Program-made: the position numbers and the translations under genes
Assembly (NCBI GenBank): GCA_014728085.1
Contig: WJMF01000069.1
Coordinates: 1-64,000, forward strand
Direction: 5' to 3'
DNA: 64,000 bases
Source of the DNA: Candidatus Zhuqueibacterota bacterium
GTDB taxonomy: Bacteria; Zhuqueibacterota; Zhuqueibacteria; Residuimicrobiales; Oceaniaggregativiventaceae
Notes under the pieces: model-generated
The model's database searches: none
The model's input: only the letters and a program-made list of their open reading frames with translations
Told to the model about the DNA's origin: nothing
Part shown: positions 52,178 to 61,600 of the stretch, one piece after another
Layout: every line of letters begins with the position of its first letter
Numbering within the stretch: the first letter of the stretch is position 1

Positions 52178-53845
52178 ATGCCCTATCCGTTTGAATCTCT
52201 CGGGTCCGAAACGAAATACCACGAAGGAATAGTTTACTCGATGTATTTTGATCCGGTAATTTTTAAATATGCTTCTATATTGGCAATATTCCTCTTATAT
52301 GCTGAAATTCACTTTCGTGTAAAGGGATTATTCAATCGTTTATTTGTAAAAGAACCTGAAATGATAGCGGACATTCCGCATCGCATTCAACCCGGAAAAG
52401 CTATCCCCATTTTAATTCTTATAAACGATGCCCATCTCTACCCGATCACCTTGCTTACCATCGATATCAATATAAGCATAATGGATAAAAAATATCACAA
52501 AAGATTCAGGTATTGTGAATTCATCGATCAGCCTTTGGTGTATGAAATTCTTTATTTCAATCTCCCGAAGCGCCGTTTGACAACAGCCCGTATTGACGTC
52601 TCCTTTATTTATGAACAGAATGGCAAACAAAAAATATGTCATAACGATAATTACCGGCACTCCAGCCATGCATCGCTCGAAACCATCATTGATGAACACC
52701 CTCTGCCCCGACTGGAAAACTGGTACTATGGTGACCTTCATTATCACAGTTACTATACACGCGACCAGGTAGAATTCGGCGCACCGATAGAGGTTGCCAG
52801 AATCATGGCCGAAGCTATGGGATTGCATTTTATCGGCTGTACTGATCATTCTTATGATCTGGATGATCAGCGGGAAAACTATCTGCAAAACGATCCCGAA
52901 TTATCCAAGTGGACTGACTTGTGGCGGAGTATAGAAATGCTTAACCGAAATAATAATTCGTTCGTTGTTCTCGCCGGGGAAGAACTTTCTGTCGGCAACC
53001 ACTATAAAAAAAATGTACATATGCTCATTTTCAACAACAAATCCTTCATTCATGGATCGGGCGACGGTGCTGAGAAATGGTTCGCCAATACACCGGAAAA
53101 CCAGATACCCTCAGTACTGGAAACCCTGGACAATGAAGCCCTGGCATTTAGCGCTCATTCGGCTACTCTGCCTCCGCTTTCACAGCGCCTGCTGATTAAC
53201 CGTGGGAAATGGAGTCGTATAGATCACAGTTATCCTCGCTTAAACGGTCTCCAATTCTGGAATGGCCATAACATGAAATCTTTTAAAAAAGGCAAAGAAA
53301 GCTGGGTTCAACTATTACTCCTGGGACACAAAAAAACCATAATAGCCGGAAATGACGCCCATGGTAATTTTAGTCGATTTCGGCAAATACATATACCGTT
53401 TTTTTCCTTAAAGGAGAATGAACACGAAATATTCGGAGGTGTAAAAACCGCGATCTTGACAAAAAACCCGCTGTCAAGAGCAACTCTCGTGAAAGCGCTC
53501 AAGCTGGGGCGAACAGTAATAACGGATGGACCCTTTGCATATTTTGAGCTGCAAAAGGGAAAGAGGATCTTTCACCTCGGTGACAAGTTTCCCCATAAGA
53601 CCGGTATCCTCAGGATCCGGGGAAAATCAACTCCGGCTTTCGGAATGATCAAATCCGTTGCCCTTTTTGTCGGCGATTGTGATGAAAAAAAAGAAAAATG
53701 TTATTATTATCCGGCAGACACCTATGAACTCGAGCATCTTGAGGAGATCGACACCCTGCCGGGAAATGGCTATATTCGGCTCGAGGTTCTCACGACCCTT
53801 AACCGCCAATTACTCAGCAATCCAATCTATCTCGGCCAGGACTAG
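52178..53845 (+). CDS. PHP-domain metallohydrolase with N-terminal membrane segment
   Basis: 555 residues. One membrane helix at residues ~28-43 (KYASILAIFLLYAEIHFR) precedes a beta-rich segment. The PHP (polymerase and histidinol phosphatase-like) domain follows with YYGDLHYHSYYT, LHFIGCTDHSYDL, VVLAGEEL and IIAGNDAHGN, all consistent with a trinuclear metal site. It resembles CehA/McbA-type hydrolases. The substrate is unknown. It is divergent from the glycosyltransferase and shares its stop with the convergent R3H gene. Confidence 0.8.
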   Translation: MPYPFESLGSETKYHEGIVYSMYFDPVIFKYASILAIFLLYAEIHFRVKGLFNRLFVKEPEMIADIPHRIQPGKAIPILILINDAHLYPITLLTIDINISIMDKKYHKRFRYCEFIDQPLVYEILYFNLPKRRLTTARIDVSFIYEQNGKQKICHNDNYRHSSHASLETIIDEHPLPRLENWYYGDLHYHSYYTRDQVEFGAPIEVARIMAEAMGLHFIGCTDHSYDLDDQRENYLQNDPELSKWTDLWRSIEMLNRNNNSFVVLAGEELSVGNHYKKNVHMLIFNNKSFIHGSGDGAEKWFANTPENQIPSVLETLDNEALAFSAHSATLPPLSQRLLINRGKWSRIDHSYPRLNGLQFWNGHNMKSFKKGKESWVQLLLLGHKKTIIAGNDAHGNFSRFRQIHIPFFSLKENEHEIFGGVKTAILTKNPLSRATLVKALKLGRTVITDGPFAYFELQKGKRIFHLGDKFPHKTGILRIRGKSTPAFGMIKSVALFVGDCDEKKEKCYYYPADTYELEHLEEIDTLPGNGYIRLEVLTTLNRQLLSNPIYLGQD

Positions 53846-54318
53846 ATCAATTTTATTTTTTTAAATATCCGTTTCAATCCTCGACCAAAGACATTGGGCT
53901 TTATCTCGACATGCCGTTCATATCCTTCACCCTCGCTTGCAGAGGTGATCAGATCGTTTCCTTTTAAAAAATCATGAATAATAAACCGTTCATAACTGCT
54001 CATATGAGGTAAAACCACTGTCTCGCCATTATCAATGGCAAGCTGGGCCTTTTCTTCGGCATACTTTCGCAGATTTCCGACAGGATATATTTTTAATTCG
54101 TGAACGTCTCCACGACGATAGGTTTTTGTGACAATATCAGGATCATGATCAAAATGCCTGTGAACCAGTTTACGTTCAAACGCATTTAACTCGGAAAGCG
54201 TAATCGGAACGATTGAACCATCCAATTCCTTTTTTATCTTTTCAATTAAATTTTTTATCTTTATATCGTCCTGTCGATCATTAAATCTTCTATGATCTGA
54301 TTTTCTATTTCTTTCCAC
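53842..54318 (-). CDS. Tandem R3H-domain nucleic-acid-binding protein
   Basis: 158 residues. The R3H fold of Jag-like proteins is visible twice: R49-K-L-V-H53 in LSELNAFERKLVHRHFDHDP and R111-F-I-I-H115 in LPHMSSYERFIIHDFLKGND, with the following SEGEGYERHVEI of classic Jag in the second. The KH and Jag-N domains of full Jag are absent. R3H domains bind single-stranded nucleic acid. It lies downstream of mpl in a cell-envelope gene run. Confidence 0.75.
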   Translation of the reverse strand: MERNRKSDHRRFNDRQDDIKIKNLIEKIKKELDGSIVPITLSELNAFERKLVHRHFDHDPDIVTKTYRRGDVHELKIYPVGNLRKYAEEKAQLAIDNGETVVLPHMSSYERFIIHDFLKGNDLITSASEGEGYERHVEIKPNVFGRGLKRIFKKIKLI

Positions 54319-54359
54319 TTCTATTTTTTCCTTTCCAGTTATTTCAACTTGTAATCTGT

Positions 54360-55778
54360 CTATTGTTTATCCAGATCGATTAATTTTTCATGAATCCCCC
54401 CAAAACCGCCATTGCTAAACGTAATGAGCACGTCGTTTTCTTCGATATGCCTTTTTACATATTGAACGATTTCATCAATACTTTGAAAATTCTGCACCGT
54501 TCTGTGCTCGCTGTTCAGGTCCTGCACAAGTTTTTCTATTGAAAGTATTTGACCTGCCGGCGCTTTGTCCGGTCGATGAATCGGCGCCAGTAAAATCACA
54601 TCAGCAACCTGCAGTGCCTCTGCGAGCTCTCTTTGAAAAATATTCCTTCGCATTGTAGCAGACCGGGGTTCAAAGAGTGCCCAGATACGACGAGAAGAAT
54701 ACTTTTTTCGAAATCCCGAAAGGGTTTCCCGAATGGCAGTCGGATGATGACCAAAATCATCATATAGCTCTGCACTTTTAACCAACCCTTTAAATTCCAA
54801 TCGTCTTTTAATTCCGGCAAAACAAGAAAGCGCTCTCAATATCTCATTACGTTTTATACCCTCATGATGCGAAACGGCAATGGCTGCCAAAATATTGCGG
54901 ACATTGTGCTCCCCGCTTAAAGTCGTTTTCACACGTCCCCAAAAATCTCCCTTGTACAGTACATCAAAACGCATACCTTTAACGCCTATGGTAATATCTT
55001 CTGCCTTCCAGACAGCATGTTGATCTTTTATTGCAAATGTGAGTACAGGGCAAAAAGCCTTTTGACTTATCTCCACAACATTCTGAAAATCAGAACATAT
55101 AGCTAAAAGTCCATTACGCGGTATCAAATTGACAAATCGCTTGAATGCCAATTTAATTTCATCCAACGAATTGTAAATGTCGGCATGGTCGAACTCTAAA
55201 TGATTGATAATACCTATATCAGGTATATAACGCAGAAATTTCGCCACTTTATCAAAATAGGCAGAATCATATTCGTCTCCCTCTACAATAAAATACTCAT
55301 CACCTCCTACCTGATAGCCACGGTCAAAGTTTTTTGGAATACCACCAATTAAAAACCCGGGATTTCTGCCGGCCCTCTGAAAAATCCAGGCCAGCAGCGA
55401 ACTCGTCGTCGTCTTACCATGAGTCCCGGTTACCACCAAAGAGCGTCGACCGCGAATAAAATATTCCCGTAATGCATCCGACAACGAGATATAGGGGATA
55501 TGATGATCCAGGACATATTCAATTTCTTCATTTCCCCGCGATATCACATTGCCGACCACAACCAGATCCGGAGCCGGCTGCAGATTCTTTTGCGAAAATC
55601 CCTCAAAAACATCAATATTATGTTCTGACAAAAACGTACTCATCGGCGGATAAACATCGGAATCGGAGCCATAGACTTTGTATCCACTCTCTTTTAACAT
55701 TGCTGCCAGCGAAGCCATGGCGGTTCCGCAAATCGCCATAAAATATATACGTTTGGGTTGTTTGTTTGTTTTAATCAC
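54360..55778 (-). CDS. mpl: UDP-N-acetylmuramate:tripeptide ligase (Mpl)
   Basis: 472 residues of the Mur ligase family. IYFMAICGTAMASLAAMLKE is the MurC/Mpl N-terminus; VVTGTHGKTTTSSLLAW is the ATP loop; YFIVEGDEYDSAYFDK and NHLEFDHADIY are typical of Mpl. It recycles the murein tripeptide by joining L-Ala-D-Glu-meso-DAP to UDP-MurNAc. A MurC role is less likely because of the DEYDSAYFDK motif. Confidence 0.9.
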   Translation of the reverse strand: MIKTNKQPKRIYFMAICGTAMASLAAMLKESGYKVYGSDSDVYPPMSTFLSEHNIDVFEGFSQKNLQPAPDLVVVGNVISRGNEEIEYVLDHHIPYISLSDALREYFIRGRRSLVVTGTHGKTTTSSLLAWIFQRAGRNPGFLIGGIPKNFDRGYQVGGDEYFIVEGDEYDSAYFDKVAKFLRYIPDIGIINHLEFDHADIYNSLDEIKLAFKRFVNLIPRNGLLAICSDFQNVVEISQKAFCPVLTFAIKDQHAVWKAEDITIGVKGMRFDVLYKGDFWGRVKTTLSGEHNVRNILAAIAVSHHEGIKRNEILRALSCFAGIKRRLEFKGLVKSAELYDDFGHHPTAIRETLSGFRKKYSSRRIWALFEPRSATMRRNIFQRELAEALQVADVILLAPIHRPDKAPAGQILSIEKLVQDLNSEHRTVQNFQSIDEIVQYVKRHIEENDVLITFSNGGFGGIHEKLIDLDKQ

Positions 55779-55792
55779 GTTGTTCTTTCTCT

Positions 55793-56602
55793 CTACCGCG
55801 GAAATTGCGAATCTGAAATCGATTCAACACCATTCTCATCTATCCGGATATTCTCGACCCGCCTTAAACTGTCCTCAATGACGAGCTTCCTCCCATCGAC
55901 TTTCAAATCCAAACCGGGGACGTTTCCGATTTTCAAATAGTATCTCTGACTTGTCCACTCTCTGCTGTCACCGGGTAAAAACATAACTTCCTCTGATATC
56001 GTATCGCCATGAATAATTTTCATCCATGTGGATTCTTTTGCAACGACATTCAGGTTTAACATTTTTGCTGGATCTATTTCAGGTGATTGCTGAGCCACCG
56101 AATCTGCAACTGCATCGCTTAAACGCGGTATTTCGATTTCATGCACCTGTTTTGTTTTGGAATCCTCGCTCTGAGGCCAGAGGAGAAAAAGTAAAATAAC
56201 CACTGCTGCTGCTACCGTCAGCAGCCAAAAAACGCTTCGATCCAAAACGGTTTTGAGCTTACCAAAAACATCCGTAAAAGAGACGTCCTCCTGCTTGTGG
56301 TTAGACTGGGAACCGGCGGCCCCTTCTTCACTCTCCGGTGCAGCTAATATCTGGGCTTGTTCATATTCCTGAACCAGCTTTTCACCATCCAGTTCCAAAG
56401 CTTCTGCAAACGCTCTCAAAAATGCCTTTACATACAAAGAGGGCAAAAAGTCCAGTTCACCGGATTCCAGTTTTTTCAAAAACGCCTTGGAAATTTTCGT
56501 CCGCCGGGAAATTTCTTCAACCCGAATGGCCCTGGACTTACGTGCCTCCGACAACTCGCTGCCGATTTTTTGATGTATCTCTTCTCTCTTGTTATTGTTC
56601 AT
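55793..56602 (-). CDS. RodZ-like helix-turn-helix membrane protein
   Basis: 269 residues. An N-terminal Cro/CI-type helix-turn-helix (SRAIRVEEISRRTKISKAFL, KKLESGELDFLPSLYVKAFL), a linker, one membrane helix at ~residues 133-150 (SVFWLLTVAAAVVILLFLLW) and a periplasmic DUF4115-like tail (STWMKIIHGDTISEEVMFLP). This is the RodZ layout, which links MreB to the cell-wall machinery. Its end overlaps maf by 11 bp. Confidence 0.82.
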   Translation of the reverse strand: MNNNKREEIHQKIGSELSEARKSRAIRVEEISRRTKISKAFLKKLESGELDFLPSLYVKAFLRAFAEALELDGEKLVQEYEQAQILAAPESEEGAAGSQSNHKQEDVSFTDVFGKLKTVLDRSVFWLLTVAAAVVILLFLLWPQSEDSKTKQVHEIEIPRLSDAVADSVAQQSPEIDPAKMLNLNVVAKESTWMKIIHGDTISEEVMFLPGDSREWTSQRYYLKIGNVPGLDLKVDGRKLVIEDSLRRVENIRIDENGVESISDSQFPR

Positions 56603-57221
56603 GATGATGCTTTAAATCGTTCGAAAGGTGAGAGGATGTGAATTCTCTTAATGTTTTATAAAATTTTGCCAATGGAAATCCTACTACATTATAAAAACAG
56701 CCTTCTATTCTTCTCACAAATACAGCACTCAGATCCTGAATACCATAAGCACCGGCCTTATCCATTGGACTCTTTGTTTCAATGTATCGTTTAATCTCAA
56801 AATCTTCCAGTGTCCTGAAATAGACTTTGGTCATTTCATAGTCACTAATTGCATTCCCGCTCGATGTATCGATCAACGAAAACCCGGTATACACACGGTG
56901 AACTTTTCCACTTAATGCTTTCAACATCGAGTAGGCCTCGTGGCTATTTTGGGGCTTTCCCAAAATCTTGCTGTCGAGAACAACAATGGTATCCGCGCCA
57001 ATAACAATGCTGTTTTCTGCGCCGGCAGCAACATCCCTGGCTTTATGTAGCGATAACAAGAGGACATGCTTTTGTGGATCTGATTCTAAAAATTGATCCT
57101 CGTCAACACGGCTGGGTTTTATGGAAAAAGGGAGACCGATCAAAGACAAAAGTTGCGCCCGGCGGGGCGAAGCAGATGCCAAAACAAAAGTATCAGGATG
57201 TATTCGGTCGAACAAGCTCAT
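56592..57221 (-). CDS. maf: Maf-family nucleotide pyrophosphatase
   Basis: About 209 residues from ATG 57221. LASASPRRAQLLSLIGLPF, IGADTIVVLD and PMDKAGAYGIQDLSAVFVRR are the three family signatures. Maf hydrolyses dTTP/UTP or modified nucleotides in house-cleaning and has been linked to division control. It sits between dtd and the rodZ-like gene, all on the minus strand. Confidence 0.93.
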   Translation of the reverse strand: MSLFDRIHPDTFVLASASPRRAQLLSLIGLPFSIKPSRVDEDQFLESDPQKHVLLLSLHKARDVAAGAENSIVIGADTIVVLDSKILGKPQNSHEAYSMLKALSGKVHRVYTGFSLIDTSSGNAISDYEMTKVYFRTLEDFEIKRYIETKSPMDKAGAYGIQDLSAVFVRRIEGCFYNVVGFPLAKFYKTLREFTSSHLSNDLKHHHEQ

Positions 57222-57225
57222 AAAT

Positions 57226-57675
57226 TTAACGCTTTTCCTCACTGTCCAGCATAATCGTAACCGGTCCATTGTTGGAAATCTTTACCAACATATCGGCTCC
57301 AAACTTACCGGTCGTCAGTCGCAAGCCGCTTTCTTTGAGTTTTTCCACAACATAATTATACAACGGTTCAGATATCCCGGGCTTTGCAGCTTTAATAAAG
57401 CTCGGCCGCCTGCCTTTCCGGCAATCTGCATATAAAGTAAATTGAGAAATCACCAAAAGATCCGCCCCGACATCCATCGCAGACAAATTGACCTTTCCGT
57501 TGTTATCTTCAAATATACGCAAATTGACTATTTTATCAGCTAAATAATCAGCAGCTTTTTTGTCATCACCCTCTTTGATGCCGAGTAAAATCACCAGTCC
57601 CTGTTCAATAGCGGCGTATTCTTTTCCCTCAATAACCACGGAAGCAGATGAAACTCGCTGTAATAATCCTCTCAT
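57226..57675 (-). CDS. dtd: D-aminoacyl-tRNA deacylase
   Basis: 149 residues, the usual length. SQFTLYADCRKGRRPSF holds the catalytic Thr region, and NNGPVTIMLDSE has the cross-subunit Gly-cis-Pro motif. It removes D-amino acids from mischarged tRNA. It follows the UbiA-family gene by 16 bp. Confidence 0.96.
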   Translation of the reverse strand: MRGLLQRVSSASVVIEGKEYAAIEQGLVILLGIKEGDDKKAADYLADKIVNLRIFEDNNGKVNLSAMDVGADLLVISQFTLYADCRKGRRPSFIKAAKPGISEPLYNYVVEKLKESGLRLTTGKFGADMLVKISNNGPVTIMLDSEEKR

Positions 57676-57691
57676 AATAAACTCTGAAAAA

Positions 57692-58561
57692 TCAACCCAT
57701 CCAAATCGCCAACAAGCCTGCCAGCATATCCGCCTTTAAAAGCACGGATAATCTGCCCAGTTCTTGCGTATTCGGCTTTTTCCACAGGACTATTATAGTA
57801 TAAATAATCACCGTATGCACTAAAAAGATAACCAGGATCAGATACCACTGACCGTAGATATCGAGAATATAGGGTACTAAAGTGGCTATCAGTAGTACAA
57901 GAAAAATCGATATCGCCAAAATTCTGGAAATCCGAAAACCGTATCTAACGGGAAGGGTACACGCATGAAAGGCTCGATCACCCTTTGCGTCTTCCATATC
58001 TTTGATGATTTCTCTGCCGAAATGCATTAAAAAAGCAAAACATGCCGGGATAATCCCATAAATCGCTTTGCCGACAGCAGCGCTACCATAAACAAATGCC
58101 AAACCGGTCATAACGCTGACCAGCATATTCCCCCACAAAACCGTTCTTTTGAAAAAAGCGCTATAGGCATACAATAAAAATACGGATATTAAAGCCAGCG
58201 TTATGGTTGTCGCATTGATCAGACAACTGGCTAAAAAACCCAACATAAAGCAAATAATAGCAAACCACCAAATCTGTTGACGCGCTAAAAGTCCGCTCGG
58301 AATTGGTCTTTCGGGTTTATTTATTTTATCAATCTCAAAATCGTAATAATCATTGATGGCGTTTGCCGCTGCAGTTAAAAATGCAGCGGAAAGACAGGCA
58401 TAAAAAACAGGATTATAGGATCGTATCGAGCCCGTCATCATCGCTGCAACCAGTACGGAAAAAACCGCAATCAACACATTTACCGGTCGACTGGCCCGGT
58501 ATAATCCCTTCACCGTTCTCAATGATTCTCTTTCTCGAATAGAAAAAATTTTTTTATTCAA
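57692..58561 (-). CDS. UbiA-family prenyltransferase
   Basis: 289 residues and about 8-9 membrane helices. The Asp-rich motif NDYYDFEIDKINKPERPIP binds magnesium-prenyl diphosphate, and a second DMEDAKGDRAFHACTLP follows. The pattern resembles geranylgeranylglycerol-phosphate geranylgeranyltransferase-like and (homo)gentisate/chlorophyll-type branches. The acceptor is unknown; menaquinone or an isoprenoid lipid is possible. It is first in a tightly packed run with dtd, maf, rodZ-like and mpl. Confidence 0.85.
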   Translation of the reverse strand: MNKKIFSIRERESLRTVKGLYRASRPVNVLIAVFSVLVAAMMTGSIRSYNPVFYACLSAAFLTAAANAINDYYDFEIDKINKPERPIPSGLLARQQIWWFAIICFMLGFLASCLINATTITLALISVFLLYAYSAFFKRTVLWGNMLVSVMTGLAFVYGSAAVGKAIYGIIPACFAFLMHFGREIIKDMEDAKGDRAFHACTLPVRYGFRISRILAISIFLVLLIATLVPYILDIYGQWYLILVIFLVHTVIIYTIIVLWKKPNTQELGRLSVLLKADMLAGLLAIWMG

Positions 58562-58637
58562 TTTTCAATATAATATGGATGTGAGCAAAATGCAAGAACT
58601 ATTCCGCTGCTATTGCCGCGAGGGAATATAGGACCCT

Positions 58638-61600
58638 TTATTTTACTAAAAGTAGTCGGCGGAGTTTGGAGTATTGATTTGCCTTAAAAACGATAAAGTA
58701 TATACCACTTGAAACAGCATTGCCTTCCAGGTCTTCTCCCAACCAGTTAATACAATGTCGACCTGCCGGCAGGGTGTCCTGGATAAGTATATCCACCGTC
58801 TGACCCATAATATTGATAATCTTTAGCACAACGCTGCTTTTTTCAGGCAACTGAAAATGAATCGATGTTTGACTGTTAAATGGATTGGGATAATTTTGTT
58901 CGAGATAATAATTCAAAGGCTGAATGGTACCGATTTCTTCTATTCCGGCAACAGCTAAATGTTTACCCTCGTTGTCACGCAAATCAATTTGATTGATCTT
59001 TATGGGAGAGCTTTCCCATTGTTGGAGTTTAAAATCAACACTTAATAATTGGTGGGTTCCCTTTTGCACAGGAGAACGGTTTACCGATAAATTTGCAAAA
59101 GAAATATCCAAAAAGCCGGAGGTTGAAAAATCACTAAAAAATGCGTATTGATCGCTGGAATTGTTTCCTCTGCCGGCATATACTCTTTTTATCGACAGAC
59201 TGGAGGGAATGTATTGCAAAACAATATGTCCCATGGAAACATCATTTACCCCATCAACATAAAGAATTGCTGTGTAATGATCTGAACCTTTTTGTATATC
59301 CCAGAAACATCGCTTAAGGGTTGATTTCTGAATGGTATTGTCTTGTTGTTTATTGTGATTGAACCAGTTCCACATTTGGGCAAACACGAACAAATCTTCA
59401 TAATTGACAAGTTTATCGGCAACAGTAGCAATCAGAGGAATTTTACCATTCGCCGGCCCAATATCACCTTTTCTGTCATTAGCGGGTTTCCAATAGGTCG
59501 AAAAGAGAGCGAAATCCTGCATGTCTATATCGCCATCTGCATCAAAATCACCTGTCAGATTTTCCAGAGGATAAACTTTCGCTCCGGCGGTGAGAGCAAC
59601 AATTGTAGAAAGATCCGTCCGCCACAATTCTGCTGATTGGATATCAAGATTGCACGTATTTTCATTTAGGACCTTAAACTCTATAGAACAAAGATTTCCA
59701 AAACCGAACATACCCCTGGTTGTATCCTCATAAACAATCCTTAGATCGATAACCAACTCGCCTTCACTTATATCAAAATCCAGGTCAGCGGAGACGGTAT
59801 TGGACTCAAAAAAATCACCTTCCGTAACTTGAACAGCGCTTAGCCGGGTTGGATCATAGGTAACTTTAAAGCGACCGGACTTGAAAGCGTTTACCTGATC
59901 TACAAAGAGATTGACAAAAAAAGATTCATTTTTTACCCCGACAACCTCCGCGGGCGATATAGAAACGGAAGGGGATAACAAGCTGAATCGCGTGTTGGTC
60001 GAACCGCCTTTTTCTCCCCGCTCTATCACAACCGAAATATTGCGCACCTTGACTTCGGATTGTTGTGCTTGAAATATAATTCGATGCTGCGACGAAATAA
60101 TACTCTGAATCAAATCAAAAGCCGACTTGAAACCGCTTTCAATATCAAAAACCAAGCCACCGGATTTTTCTGATAGAGTGCGATAAGACTCTGTATCCAT
60201 AGCAATACTGAACAAATGCAATCGGTTATCCAAAATGGAATTTGTAACCGAATCAAGAACGGCGCTGGAGGCAACAGAACCGTTCAGGGGAGAATCCGTA
60301 CATAAAAGAGCAAATCTTTGTCCATATGTTCGAAAATCGAACGCCTCGATTGTGCTCAGTGCCTTCGGTAGCGATTGAGACGCTGCATTATTCTTATAGG
60401 ATATCACATCAAACCAACCCATCAGTTCGTTTAAATCCGATGTAAAGGAATACGCAAACTCAACCTCCTCGTGATAGGTAATCAGAGCATAACGGGGGAT
60501 GAATCCTTTTGCTTTCAGAATATTATCAAGTGTGGATATACTTGTTTGCAATGCTTCTATTTCAGCTTGCATGCTCGAAACGGTATTGAGAATGAATACA
60601 ATATCCATAAATATATTATCGCCCGCCGTAATATTTTCGATACTCTCTATCGGTCGGCTGAGGCCATTTTCTAAAAGCGAAACCTGATCAGCACTTATAT
60701 TGTCGACAGTTCTGTTGGACGTCTGATCAAAAACACTAAGATAGCAGGAAACATCCGGAAAATTCCACGATTCAATTTGATGGATATTCACATAATATCC
60801 GCTCAGATTGGTTTCGCTGCTTGCCGGAATGATTTGCAGAATAAGGCCTCCATCACCCACGATCATACCCTTCAGAGGCGAAACAAGGGCAATGTCATTA
60901 AGGTCGGATTCGACCCGGGTATCCACCTTTTCCCAGGTCTTTCCCCCTGTACGGGTCTTAAAAAGAGTACCCTGATCACCGATTGCATAGCCGTTCACAA
61001 GATCACTGAATACAACGGCATTGAGAGGAAGATCCGATACTTTTTTTGAAATCCAGGTTTCTCCACCGTTCGAGGTTTGACATATTTCTCCCTCCGAAGT
61101 GACCGCCCAGCCTCTTTTGCTATCTAAAAAACACAAATCACGAATCGTTGACGTCACTCCGCTGATTTGATCTTGCCAGGACCTACCGGCATCAACCGTT
61201 TTCATAATTCGGCCCAACGGGCCTGCGACCCAACCTGTCGTATTGTTGATAAAATCCATTGCATAAAAAGCCAACGGATCGTTGCGGTAGCGATGCAACC
61301 AGTTGTTTCCGGCATCGGTGGTCTGTTTAACAATGCCCTTGTCACCTATAGCCCAACCGATGGAATCAGAAACAAACTCGAGTGCGTAAAAAGCATATTC
61401 AGATGAACTGAATTTTTGTTGCCAGGTCTTGCCGCCATCTTTACTTTGTAAAATCATTCCCGAGTTTTGACTGTTTTTACCAACAATCCAGGCATCTGAA
61501 TGACTTGTAAAATAGACATCATAGAGTTGATGATTGCCGGGTAACGGATTCTGATTCCACAGTGAACCACCATCTTCGGTGGTGGCGAATAAACCTTTGG

